The notes: generated from the letters alone by a model not told the origin. A DNA stretch of 64,000 nucleotides from Beta vulgaris subsp. vulgaris (GCF_026745355.1 NC_079209.1:36272200-36336199); one strand, 5' to 3'. Positions 47,370-57,599 are shown, counted from the first letter of the stretch. A program made the numbers and translations.

Positions 47370-48668
47370 TTAATTGCCCTTTTCTCTTATCAAATATGAG
47401 GCATTTAATTTCACCATATAACCTCTTTGAATTAGTTGGCCTACACTTAATAAATTTTGTGCAAGCCCGTGGACATAGAAAACATCAGAATTAATTTTAG
47501 ACGAGCCGTTTTTTGTTCTAACGGCTATTGTCCCCTTGCCAGCAACCTCTTGGTTGCTTCCATCACCAAGAGTAATTTGTGTTTTTATGTTTTTGTCCAG
47601 ACTGACAAATGAATTTTTATTGCCAGTCATGTGATTTGAACAACCACTATCAATATACCATATATCATTTGACTCTTGGTGAGCATTTAAACATGTATAA
47701 AATAATTGATCTATAGGCTCCTTATTTTCTGTAAAATTGGCCTCTTCCTTTTGCCGGAACCAACAATCTTTTTCAAAATGAGTCTGCTTTTTGCATCTTT
47801 TACACTTATACCGGCAATCTTGTGTATTATGACCATTTTTCTTACATAGATTACAATAGGATCCAGATTGATTATTATCTTGAGCTCCTTGATTTTTATA
47901 ACTTCCTCTCCCCCTGCCACGGTTATATGATGTACCCCCTTTACCGTAGCCATTTCTACTTTTATTTTCTCCATTATTAGAGAATTTTAATTTTGCTTGA
48001 AAAGCTTGTTCTAGTGGTTGCTTTATAAATCTACGCATTCTATCTTCATGTGCGAGAAAAGAGCCCATTAATTCAGTTAAACTTAATTTAGATAAATCTT
48101 TATTAGACTACTCTTCTATAGCAACCACTATATGATCATAATTTTTGGGGAGACTTCTTAATATTTTCCGAACAACTTGGACATCTTCAATTTTATCTCC
48201 ATTAGTTCGGATTTGATTTATAATATTTGTTACTCGACTAAAAAACTCTTGAATTATTTCATTTTCCACCATTAATAAATTATCAAAGTCTCTCCACAAA
48301 GATTGGAGTTTGAAGAGTATTACCTTTTCGAAGCCCCTATATTTTGTCTCCAGGATACTCCAAGCCTCCTTGGCCGTTGTAGCAGCCATGATGGTAGGGA
48401 GAATAGTTTCATCTACTCCCCGATAGATCAAGGATAGGGCATAATTATCTCTTATCCGATTTTGTTTATATTGCTTGCAGTGTGCTTCATCCCAAGTAGC
48501 TTCTTGGATTAAATCGTTTGGTTGTTCATAACCATTTTGCACTAACTCCTACAAATCTTGTGAGATAAATATGGATTTCATTTGGATAGACCATTGTTGA
48601 TATTTTTCACCTTTAAATGTGGGTACCCAATTTACTTGGGGGTAGTTAAGTGTGTTTGAGGAAGTCAT
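47370..48668 (-). pseudogene. gag and protease of the Tork-like element
   Basis: The ATG at 48668 is in frame with a gag that has 'TAKEAWSILETKYRG' and 'VRKILRSLPKNYDHIVVAIEE' (48370-48110). In-frame TAG codons at about 48550 and 48107 interrupt it. Downstream is a Gly/Arg-rich stretch and two zinc knuckles (CNLCKKNGHNTQDC and a second Cys-rich one, 47860-47750). The protease motif WYIDSGCSNHM, with Asp-Ser-Gly intact, is near 47665-47630. The first stop sits where 'DLWELV' would be expected, consistent with TGG to TAG. Confidence 0.85.
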
Positions 48669-48768
48669 TTTAATTTATGTGGTTTGATTTTGTTTTAAAA
48701 AAAATTGAATATGTGGGGTTTAAAGTTGGGAGAATGTGTTTAATTGTTGAAGGCTTTGGATTATAGTT

Positions 48769-48781
48769 GCTCTTGATACCA
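48769..48781 (-). other. Primer binding site of the Tork-like element
   Basis: The minus strand reads TGGTATCAAGAGC, one base after the LTR end CTAACA. tRNA-Met type. Confidence 0.85.
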
Positions 48782-48782
48782 G

Positions 48783-49123
48783 TGTTAGAAATTGGTTTGC
48801 GAATATATTGATTTGTATTGTAAACCTGTGATGAAAAGGTTATTGTGGTTGGTGTATAATTGGGTGATATGGTAGGAGAAACTTTGAGAATGATATCTTT
48901 TTATTAACTAATTGTAAGTTGCTTGCTTACATTCACACATATATACTAGTGCTTTGTTGGTTAAGTATTCTACAATTTTCTAATAATAGTTCTAGATTAG
49001 TCTAGCTCCTTGTTTAGTTAGAGTGAGTAGATTTTTCTTTAGTCTTTTCTAGAATTACATAGCTTAGATTTTTCTAGAGTTATTACATAGCTTAGATTTT
49101 TCTAGATTATTCTAAGTTTAACA
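48783..49123 (-). repeat. 5' LTR of the Tork-like element
   Basis: A complete 341-bp LTR, followed by the GTGTA duplication (49124-49128). It differs from the split 3' LTR at around ten positions and two small indels by eye, so the host element is older than the insertions within it. Confidence 0.9.
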
Positions 49124-49246
49124 GTGTATCAATGTATTGGCCCCCTGCTTGTATGGACACAAAGATGGAATTGTTTATTACTAGTACTGCTTGATAAATT
49201 TATCTACCTACCAAAACGTTGTTATTTAATTTGTTTTATGTAAAAC

Positions 49247-49252
49247 TTTATT
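49247..49252 (-). terminator. Poly(A) signal of the Kunitz inhibitor gene
   Basis: The minus strand reads AATAAA about 100 bases after the stop codon. It is the only canonical signal between the gene and the retrotransposon LTR that starts 124 bases further on. Confidence 0.6.
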
Positions 49253-49348
49253 CTCAATTCGAAAGATGTTACTAAGTAATAAGCTAGTACAAGAACAGAA
49301 GTCCAACATACTCAGGCCTGGAGACAAAAGTAGACAAGCGAAGTAAAA

Positions 49349-50014
49349 CTAAGCAGTCTTGACGAAAATCTGCTGGGTCTCGAAAGCAAACGCAACAGGA
49401 TTAGTAGCGTTGACACCCAAATAACGTCCACCATTAAGAGAAACAATACCTAAACCTCCACACACTGACGCTGTTTTCCTCTTTGTAGAATCACAATACT
49501 TAATCTGGTAACCACCTTCATCAAGCTCTTCTATAGTGAACCAACTGTTTGTATCTCTTGATCTTCCCTTTCTACCGCCGAGCTCGACATAGACGATACC
49601 GGTTGAATCATCAGCAACGACTTTCCATACATTTGACGATGCCGGGCACACGAACGGTGGGCTAGCCGGTGGGGAGACTTTGCTGAAAAGTATGTTAAGT
49701 TTGTTGGAGAGAGTGATCTGATTCTGTCTCGAGTTTGAAGGGAAAAAAGCTGTTGGTTCACCAAAGTTCAGGTTATCTTCTACTTGAAGTACGTAATAAT
49801 GAGGACATATGGCTAGTAATTCTTGTTTGAGTTTCCATGTTAAGCCGCCACCTACGTCGCCATAGTTATATGGTACGACGTAGTAATCTTGGCCGGCTAG
49901 AAGTGGATCTCCGATGACGGTGTACACGCTGTTGTCGTCAGCGGTTATGGTGGTGATTGCTGCTGCTGTTACTGCACAGTAGAGGCTTGCTAAGAAGAGG
50001 ATAAGGTGTTTCAT
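49349..50014 (-). CDS. Kunitz-type (STI family, miraculin-like) protease inhibitor
   Basis: A 221-residue secreted protein of the soybean trypsin inhibitor family, a beta-trefoil inhibitor or defence/storage protein. Residues 1 to about 19 are a hydrophobic signal peptide. The family entry signature follows as 'VYTVIGDPLLAGQDYYVVP' (30-48), with Thr instead of the usual Asp at the third position. Four cysteines in the mature part (70, 123, 174, 185) fit the two standard disulphides. Asn202 is in an NAT glycosylation site. In the reactive-loop region 'QNQITLSNKLNILFS' (97-111) the residue where miraculin-like inhibitors often have Arg is Thr, so trypsin inhibition is doubtful. No intron, usual for the family. 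It is the only intact host gene here. Confidence 0.92.
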   Translation of the reverse strand: MKHLILFLASLYCAVTAAAITTITADDNSVYTVIGDPLLAGQDYYVVPYNYGDVGGGLTWKLKQELLAICPHYYVLQVEDNLNFGEPTAFFPSNSRQNQITLSNKLNILFSKVSPPASPPFVCPASSNVWKVVADDSTGIVYVELGGRKGRSRDTNSWFTIEELDEGGYQIKYCDSTKRKTASVCGGLGIVSLNGGRYLGVNATNPVAFAFETQQIFVKTA

Positions 50015-50092
50015 TACGGAACCAATAAAAACGAATGAAGAGCAAGATGGTTATTGGTTGTGTTGTCGAGTTTTCATCAACCCCAGCTTTGA

Positions 50093-50101
50093 TTTATATA
50101 C
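50093..50101 (-). promoter_or_regulatory. TATA box of the Kunitz inhibitor gene
   Basis: The minus strand reads TATATAAATC, about 80 bases upstream of the ATG at 50014. That leaves a leader of about 50 bases, a normal plant arrangement. Confidence 0.65.
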
Positions 50102-50667
50102 ATCTAGATTTGCTATTGCCAACGTTTTCCATGTGAATATTTATTTTCAGACGTGAGACGTGATATATTCCTAGCCAATAAATCATAGCCATATACCCCC
50201 CAATCCATTCCTTCGTAGTACGTACAAATTATATATTGGACTGCTACACCTGTGAGAGGCAATTACTCAGGACCATTAGTTTTTGTGTCTCACAAAAAAT
50301 ATTAACCACCGTTTCTAAATAAGTGTAACAGGTTTAATTTTTACACTTGTTAAGGCACAACTTAACCATTAATATCTTTAATTATATATTTGTAAAAGTT
50401 ATAACAGTTGATATTATGAAAATATTCATTGAACAAATCCAATAACATTTTGTATGATTATTTTTGTTTTTATATATTAGTAAAAAATACGATCAAAGGT
50501 GACGTGTGTGAATAGTGCAAAAATCAAAGTATTGCACTTATAGAGAACATATGAAGTACTTCCTCTCATCATATGTGACAATCACTTGTTCACAGTACCT
50601 GATGCAATTTTTTGTTCATTAATATTTTAATTGCATACAAGTAAAAATTATAAAAATTAAATATCTT
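50102..50667. other. Upstream region of the Kunitz gene
   Basis: AT-rich, no other gene. It presumably contains the inhibitor promoter. A CACGTGTG-like box is not evident. GACGTGTGTG occurs at 50501-50511 and may be an ABRE-like element, but this is weak. Confidence 0.4.
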
Positions 50668-51013
50668 TGTTATTTCAATAGGAACACTACAATGAATTGT
50701 ATGTGTACAAATAAACGTATTAATTGTGAAATTATACAACAAAAGCAAAAAAAAAAAAAACAAGATAAAGGAACACGAAAGATGTTTACGAGGAAAAACT
50801 TCTTGGACCCAACAAGAAGAAACAACCTCGACAATAAGAGATTCTAAACTCAGCTCTTTCACTAATTAGGCAAAACAACTTTGTTACAACCGAAAAAAAA
50901 CACAAGCTTAGGAGTGAGATTGTATCCCAATGGAGAAAAACACAAACATAATGGAACAGTAACTCCATTGATCATTTTTCGAAGTTTTCTTTCAGTGATT
51001 TTGCACTGTTGCC

Positions 51014-52357
51014 ATGGCTAGGAAAACATCAGGAAAAGCTCAAGGAGGTAATGTTGGAAAGCAGAAAGAAAAGGCTAAGGGTCCTATGTCTGATTCTCAA
51101 GCCTTAAGAACTCGATCAATGGATGAGATTCTAGGGATTGAGGAGATTGATTTTGGTCTAGGAATTGGCGAGGTTCATACTCCGAAATCTTCCATTCAGT
51201 TAATGAAGCAGAGATCAGAAGTTCGATACAATTTCAATGAATGGTTGCAATCAATTCATTCGAACATGGAATCGAGGGTGCGTAGAGAAGGTATGTCCCC
51301 TATTCCAATTCTTCAGGAGTTCGATGATGAAACTGATGGAATTGTGGGAGATAAAATGATTGGTGATAAAAGAGTTGTTGATAAAATGGTTAATGATAAT
51401 GGAGATAGTAATGTAGATGGTAGTACTCATAATAGTGATAGAAGAGTTGGAGATAAAGGAATTGAGAATACAGAGGAGGTGAAAATTTCATTTGAAGATG
51501 TGGAAGAGGAGGTAAACTTCTGGAACTCATCCCTGATTTGCTATGTGGTGGGTTCAAATCCTCCAACTCATGTTATGGAAGGATTTGTGAGGAGAATTTG
51601 GAAGAGTTATAATGTGGATAAAGTGGTTGCTGTGAAGAAAGGGATATTCCTCGTGAGATTTCGAGCTGTTGATTCTAGAGATAAGGTCCTAGATGGGCAT
51701 TATTTCTTTGATAAGAAGCCAGTGGTGATGAAACCATGGTATCCTGATGTGGATTTTGAAAAAGAAGATATCAAAACTTTGCCAGTGTGGATTCAATTGA
51801 AGCTGGGACTGAAGTATTGGGGGGAAAAAACGATGCATAGAATTGTAGCTCAGTTGGGGGATCCTATCAAAAGAGATGAAGCTACTAGGAATAAGGATAA
51901 GGTACAATATGCTAGAATTCTGGTAGAAGTTCGATTAGAGCAAGAATTTCTAGAGCAGATTTATTTCATTAATGAATATGATGAAAGAATTGCAGTGCCA
52001 GTGACATATGAATGGAAACCTAGTCTGTGCTCAGTATGTAAAGGGTTAGGTCATGAGGCAGCTGAATGTAGAAGGAGGGTGAAGCAAGTATGGCAGGCTA
52101 AACCTAAAGTACCAGAGGTAGTGCAGGTTCAGGAGAAGACTGATAGACAGGAAAGTCCAGTGGATCCTGATGGATTTCAGAGGGCTTTAAAGCCAATCAG
52201 AGTCAGATCAGTGAGTGTGATATCCACTCATACAGGGAATGCATTTTCCTCATTACAAGAAGATCAAGAAGAAGCAGGAGGAAGGAAAGAAGCAGGTGAG
52301 AAGCAAGAGGCTGGAACAAGTAGGGGTAGGGGGGACCCTCCCATTTTGAATGGATAA
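51014..52357 (+). CDS. LINE ORF1, DUF4283 and zinc-knuckle RNA-binding protein
   Basis: A 447-residue ORF1 protein that should coat LINE RNA. It has a Lys/Gln-rich start and an acidic spacer (residues 100-165). A DUF4283-type domain spans about 172-285 ('EEEVNFWNSSLICYVVG', 'VVMKPWYPDVDFEKEDIKTLPVWIQL'). A zinc knuckle CSVCKGLGHEAAEC (about 337-350) and a low-complexity tail follow. The frame is fully open. Its last 8 bases overlap the ATG of ORF2 (ATGGATAA), so ORF2 may be reached by re-initiation. Confidence 0.9.
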   Translation: MARKTSGKAQGGNVGKQKEKAKGPMSDSQALRTRSMDEILGIEEIDFGLGIGEVHTPKSSIQLMKQRSEVRYNFNEWLQSIHSNMESRVRREGMSPIPILQEFDDETDGIVGDKMIGDKRVVDKMVNDNGDSNVDGSTHNSDRRVGDKGIENTEEVKISFEDVEEEVNFWNSSLICYVVGSNPPTHVMEGFVRRIWKSYNVDKVVAVKKGIFLVRFRAVDSRDKVLDGHYFFDKKPVVMKPWYPDVDFEKEDIKTLPVWIQLKLGLKYWGEKTMHRIVAQLGDPIKRDEATRNKDKVQYARILVEVRLEQEFLEQIYFINEYDERIAVPVTYEWKPSLCSVCKGLGHEAAECRRRVKQVWQAKPKVPEVVQVQEKTDRQESPVDPDGFQRALKPIRVRSVSVISTHTGNAFSSLQEDQEEAGGRKEAGEKQEAGTSRGRGDPPILNG

Positions 52358-55300
52358 AATCCTGTGTTGGAATGTTCGAGGGATTAATAATATCCAAAAA
52401 CAGAAAGATGTGAAGGCATTTATTCACAGATTTCCTATTGGTATTGTTAGTCTCTTGGAAACCAAAATAAAGGCTAAGAACCTAGGTAATTTGTATCAAA
52501 GGGTGTTTAGGGGATGGTGTTTTACATCTAATGCTGCTTATCATGATGGTGGTAGAATAATACTAGCTTGGCAACCAGGAAGCTTTGATGTAACCATTTT
52601 GAAGGGCTCTAGTCAGTTACTGCACTGCTATGTTCAGCCTAAAAGTGGTTTACAAGGTTTATATTGTTCATTTGTTTATGCATTTAATGAACGGAGTAGA
52701 AGAGTTCAGTTATGGGAGGATCTTAGAAGCATTAAGATGCAGGAGCCTTGGGTGTTGTGTGGAGATCTTAACTGTGTCATGAATGTGGATGAGAGGATTG
52801 GTTCGCTTGTGAGACAAAGTGAAATGCAGGATATTAGGGAATGTATGAGAGCTTGTGATGTGGAGGATATTAAAGCAACTGGGAATTTTTACACATGGAA
52901 CAACAAGCAGCATGGGGTGGAAAGAGTATATTCTAAGCTGGATAGAGTGCTTGCTAATAGCATGTGGCAAGAGAAGTATGGTAATGCTGAGGTGAGTTTC
53001 CAAAGTGAAGGAGAGTTTGACCATTCTCCTGCTCTCATTTCATTGCATCAGAATGGTAACAAGGGGAGGAAACCTTTCAGATATTACACTATGTGGAGAA
53101 CTGCCACTCAATATAAAGAGTTGATAAGAGGAGTCTGGAATGAGCACATCCAAGGCAGTAAGATGTTTAGAGTACTAACAAAATTGAAGAAAGTTAAAGT
53201 AGTATTGAGAGAACTGAACAAGAATGGATTTCATGACTTGCAAGCAGCTGAAATACAGGCCTATAGAAGAATGATTGAATTGCAAGCACAATTGCATCAC
53301 AATCATGTTGAGAACAGATTCACACAGCTAGTAGAAGAAGAGCTTCAAGCAGTGCAGGATTATAGGGAGAAACATGGTGTGTATATGGAGTTCTTGAAGC
53401 AGAAAGCAAAAGTGGAATGGCTAAAAGCTGGAGATGAAAATACAAGATTGTTTCATCAATCTATAAAAGCAAGAAGAGCCCAAAATCAGATATATAGCAT
53501 ATTTGATGAGCAGGGTATATGGCATGAAGATAATAATAAGGTGATTGAAGCTTTTGTGGGATACTATCAGAAATTATTGGGAAGCACTGATCAGCAGAGG
53601 ACTCATGTAATGGCTGAAGTAATACAAGCAGGCCCATTGCTCACTGAAGATCATAAGGCCATACCGGAAGCTCCCTATACAGCAGAAGAAGTGAAAAGTG
53701 CCCTATTCTCTATACCTGGTGATAAAAGTCCAGGACCTGATGGTTTTGGTACTTACTTCTATAGAGATAGCTGGGAGATTACAGGCAATGAGGTAATTCT
53801 TGCTGTCTTAGATGTTTTACAGAGTGGTAAAATACTCAAAGAATTAAACAATACCACCATAACATTGATCCCTAAAACTAGATGTCCACAAAATGTGAGT
53901 GAATATAGGCCTATTTCATGTTGTAATACACTTTACAAGTGTGTCACTAAAGTACTATGTCATAGACTGAGGCAGGTATTACCTGATTTGATACTTGAAA
54001 ATCAGGGGGGATTTGTTCATGGTAGATTCATTGTACACAATATAATGGTAATCCAAGACATGGTGAAACATTATAATAGGAAGAAAGGGAGTCCTAGTTG
54101 TATGCTTAAAATTGACATTCAAAAAGCATATGACACAGTTAATTGGGAGTTTTTGCAGGAAATGCTGATGCATTTAGGCTTTCCTAGAACCTTTACTAGG
54201 TTAGTTATGAATTGTGTAACTACTCCTATGTATTCTTTGATGATTAATGGCAATATGGAAGGATATTTCAAGGCTGCTAGAGGATTGAGGCAAGGAGACC
54301 CCATGTCTCCTCTTTTGTTTGTAATTTGTATGGAGTATCTATCTAGGATACTTCATAAAATGAGTGAGATGACAGATTTTAAATTTCATCCTAGATGTAA
54401 AGAGATGAAATTAACTCACATGTGTTTTGCTGACGATCTAATCATGTGTAGCAAAGGAGAATTTATCTCAGTGTATAGGTTATTGAGTGCCTTCAAATTA
54501 TTCTCCTCAACATCTGGATTGAAGGCTAATGTGAAGAAGTCTGCTTTCTACACATGTTGTATGAAAGAGGAGGATATTCAGAGAATAATGCAAGCCTCTG
54601 GATTTATGAGAAGCTCACTGCCTTTTAAATATCTTGGTGTTCCCATATGCACCAAGAGGATCTCAAAAGCTCAATGTGATATTATTGTGGAGAAAATGAC
54701 AGCAAGGATTAGAGTGTGGAGTTCCAGAAAATTATCCTAACTGCTAGAGCTCAGTTAATAAACTCAGTGTTAATGAGTTTACACCAGTACTAGGCACAAG
54801 TGTTCATCTTGCCAAGAAGTGTATTACATGAAGTGACTAAGATATGCAGAGCATTTCTGTGGACAGGTGATGCTTACTCTAATAAACCAGGAGCTGTAGG
54901 ATGGGATTCATTATGCTGGAGTAAACAGTGTGGTGGCCTTGGATTTAGGGATGTGTTTGCATGGAATGTAGCTTGTCTGGGTAAATATGTTTGGGCCATT
55001 GCTTCCAAACAAGATAATGTTTGGATCAAATGGATACATTCTGTGTATGTGAAAGGTGAAAATTGGTGGAGTTACATCCCTAAAGGGAGTGTTAGTTGGT
55101 ATTGGAAAAAAGTTTGCAAGATCAAAGAAGATTTGAAGAGACATTTTACTGAAGCTGAGATGTCTTCATGGCCTAAATATTCCATTCAGGAGGTTTATGA
55201 TAAAATCAAAGGAGATAAACAGAAGGTGATTTGGGATAAAATGGTGTGGAACAGATTGAGTGTTCCTAAGCACAGATTTATTAGCTGGATGGCAGTTCAA

Positions 55301-55705
55301 TCTAAGCTCCAGACAACAGCAAAACTGGCTCAAGTAGGAATCAGCACATCTGATAGATGTCTAATATGTCATAATGGAGCTGAGGACCATGTCCATTTAT
55401 TCTTCCAATGTGAATATAGTGAGAGATGTCTAAAGGACCTGAAGAGATGGTTGGGGATTACATCTTCCAGGAGCACAATACAAGATCTTATCAGATGGCT
55501 AAAGAGGACTAAACAGTCCAAATTTGTGAAACAAGTGTTTTATGCAGGGCTTGCAGCATTAATATATTATGTCTGGCAAGCTAGGAACACTAGCTATTGG
55601 AATGCATATATTCCAAGTGTGGAAGCAACAGGGAAGCAGATAAGAGCAATAGTCAAGCTTAGAATTGATACGTACTACCACAGAAGATTAGTAGAAGGGA
55701 TATGA
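52350..55705 (+). pseudogene. LINE ORF2, endonuclease and reverse transcriptase
   Basis: ORF2 nicks the target and copies RNA into the chromosome. The N-terminal part is an AP-type endonuclease ('ILCWNVRGI', 'LLETKI', 'CGDLNCVM', residues 3-220). RT follows with 'DKSPGPDGFGTYFY', 'IPKTRCPQNVSEYRPIS', 'RQGDPMSPLLFVI' and the catalytic FADDL (about 694-698). Frame one stops at 54738-54740. A one-base loss there plus a TAG at about 54790 (position of a conserved Trp) separate it from 54800-55705. That segment holds the zf-RVT end ('VWNRLSVPKHRFISWMA', 'CLICHNGAEDHVHLFFQC') and stops at 55705. Only these two lesions are evident. Confidence 0.92.
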
Positions 55706-55861
55706 CATGGTTTAATAGTTTGTAATGGGGCTTCTGCTCTTGTAAGCTAAATTGGTTTGCCGTTTCTTTGTGATGAAGGGTCCAACCTAGTTGGTTCGTT
55801 TATCCTTTGAAATGGTTTGGTGTATTGTTTTTATCTTCAATGAAATTACTTGCTTGCTTAT

Positions 55862-55901
<40 letters not shown>
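55862..55901 (+). repeat. Poly(A) tail of the LINE
   Basis: An uninterrupted run of about 40 A ending at the target duplication. It is 156 bases after the ORF2 stop, preceded by a 3' untranslated region with an AATGAA signal-like word at 55839. Confidence 0.95.
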
Positions 55902-55905
<4 letters not shown>

Positions 55906-56439
55906 TTGTTACAACCTAATTATATTCAGGGCCACAATTTGAGTTCCTGAACAATTGTTTCCTTAAGAGTTGTTCCTCTCAACTTCACTCAAAGTTATTT
56001 CACTTTAACTTGCTTCACTCAAAGCTTCTCTTATACACGATTTCACTCAAAATTCCCTTTCCCCAAAACAAAAATTATTACAATGAACATTAAACTTAGT
56101 GGAATAGAGTAAGAAGGTAAAAGAATAGATGGCTTATAAGATAATGAAGGTAATGACACTTTAATTAGCTAAACTCACTTAATCACTTAGTTAGACACAA
56201 ATTGAAACTTAATTAGACTTGTATATTTATAGGAGTCATCATGTAAAACGTGGGATTCAAACATGTATTAGTGGTTTAAACATTTTACCATGATGTTCCT
56301 TAGCTTGAGGAACCTCTTCCATGAACTCCACAAACGCCACGTTCAATTAGAACGTGTGCATCAATCAGTTAATGACTTCCTAATTTCTAGCAATTACTTT
56401 TTCATTATATTCTTAAATTGAAAAGTACAGCTAAATAAT

Positions 56440-57200
56440 TTGGCGAAAATTGCGAGGAAATCGATGATCAAATTGAAGAATCGTATTTGTAGTAGAATTA
56501 AGGTGCAGAAAGACTTGCTAGAAGAAGGAAACGTAACCCGGAGTTACAATTGATGGAGGAGAGAGAAAAGGAAAGAGATCCAGCAACTGCACTTTCAGGT
56601 GTGGCAACAAACTCACCTTCCTTTTGTTGTTAAGCGTCTTCCCCAAATCTCCATTGTTGTAACAATACAATACAATATGATATGATTTAGGTCTCGAATG
56701 TAAGAATTCGCCTTCTTCGCCACCGTAAAAGCGTCACCGGAGAGTTTGATGCGCTCGAATTCGTCGTCGTTGAGAAATAATGGCATGATTGCTGAGGAAT
56801 TCGGGGTTATGTGAAAATTAGGGTTTGCGAAGGTTGGCTGGGAAGAGAATGGGGATTTAGTTGTCTGGTTTAGGTCAGGACGAAGAGAAGAGAGAGGCAA
56901 GAGAGGAGAGAGGGCAGAGGGTGTGAGGCTGGGACGAAATCGGGCCACGCTATTTTTTAAGCTGGGCCACAAAGAAAATGGGCCACAATAAATTGGACCA
57001 CACGGTTTTTTTTAGCAAAAATAAGAAAATATGATGCGGTCCACACTGCATCAGATTTTAAAAAAAATCGCATCAGTTTTTTTAATTTGATCAGATTGTC
57101 CCTCCAGCTTCCTCTCCCATTTTTTAAGTTGATTTTCGGATGCAGTTTTACAAAAACTGAATCTGTTACTAAGTGACATATAAGGTTTTTTCCACTAGTG
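56440..57200. mobile_element. CACTA element 2 (right end only) with captured host DNA
   Basis: The right end GGTTTTTTCCACTAGTG and the subterminal 'gatgcggtcc', 'ctgcatcaga' and 'cgcatcag' words match the right ends of the elements at 4053-5127 and 61087-62998. A left terminus is not found, so the left limit is approximate and the element is truncated or rearranged. Its body holds a fragment resembling the start of a nuclear-pore gene and a short Arg/Glu-rich open segment at 56510-56630. Confidence 0.65.
56650..56786 (-). pseudogene. Captured first-exon fragment of a nuclear pore anchor (NUA/TPR) gene
   Basis: From an ATG at 56786 the minus strand encodes 'MPLFLNDDEFERIKLSGDAF', then 'VAKKANSYIRDL'. 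This closely resembles the N-terminus of plant NUA/TPR, the coiled-coil protein of the nuclear basket (from memory, it begins MPLF and continues with an acidic DEE and a VAE.AD.YIR pattern). After 'RDL' similarity stops, as at an exon end. The upstream frame to 56972 would be its 5' leader. With only about 35 codons it cannot work as a pore protein. It lies inside a CACTA-type element, so transduplication is the likely origin. Confidence 0.55.
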
Positions 57201-57420
57201 ATTGACCATACATGGAGTCAAGACAGAGAAATCTACATTGGATAAGTCCCTAAGTTGTCCCCATAATTTTGCATATCCAATTAGGTTTATGAGTATTCCT
57301 TTAAAGACTTGTTGGTGACTTCAAACCAATCTACACTAAAACCTTTATAATGGGATAGTCAAATCAAATACGCGCTCATCCCACATAGGCGAAATAAAAA
57401 CACGCCTAAAATTTATAAAA
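57201..57420 (+). repeat. Tat-like LTR fragment
   Basis: Matches 2505-2704 and 12225-12432 ('catggagtca.gac.g.gaaat.tacattggataagtc', 'ttaaagacttgttgg', 'cacgcctaaaattt'). The CACTA right end at 57200 abuts it, so the CACTA element probably inserted into this LTR. Confidence 0.65.
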
Positions 57421-57599
57421 AGATTTTCCTTAAAAACGAAAAGGATTTTATTTTCGAATAAAGATAAAAGCTTTTTCTCAAAACGATTCTCCTTAAAAGC
57501 AGATTTAAACAAATAAAATCATTAACTAGATATTTCCTAAATTATAGCCTTTAAAATCTCAACAAACACCCTTTAACTGTTGAGATATATATTTCATGA

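Larger units (their letters stand above)
23943..49123 (-). mobile_element. Tork-like Ty1/copia retrotransposon, host of a nested block
   Basis: The outermost element of the nest. LTR ends are TGTTAGAAATTGG and TTTAACA on the plus strand, with GTGTA duplications at 23938-23942 and 49124-49128. Without the gypsy block (24110-44454 plus its duplication) the element is about 4.8 kb. Coding order on the minus strand is gag, protease, integrase, RT and RNase H. LTRs are 341 bp. Several nonsense and frameshift changes make it inactive. Lineage is assigned by protein style only. Confidence 0.9.
50892..55901 (+). mobile_element. L1-type LINE, full length
   Basis: About 5.0 kb with a 122-bp leader, ORF1, ORF2 and a poly(A) tail of about 40 A. 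The 15-bp target duplication AACTTTGTTACAACC is exact at 50877-50891 and 55902-55916. The perfect duplication and uninterrupted tail suggest a recent insertion. ORF2 nevertheless has one frameshift and one stop. It sits in a SIRE-type LTR. Confidence 0.95.
50668..56430 (-). repeat. SIRE-type LTR interrupted by a LINE
   Basis: 50668-50891 and 55917 to about 56430 match the SIRE-like LTR ('tgttatttc.ataggaacactac', 'cgaggaaaaacttcttgg.cccaacaagaagaaacaacctcgac', 'cttcactcaaagtt', 'atgatgttccttagc'). The right part fades before the A/T-rich zone of the LTR, where a CACTA-type segment begins. No internal coding sequence is attached, so it is a solo or truncated LTR. More diverged than the copies at 35432 and 42431. 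Confidence 0.8.
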
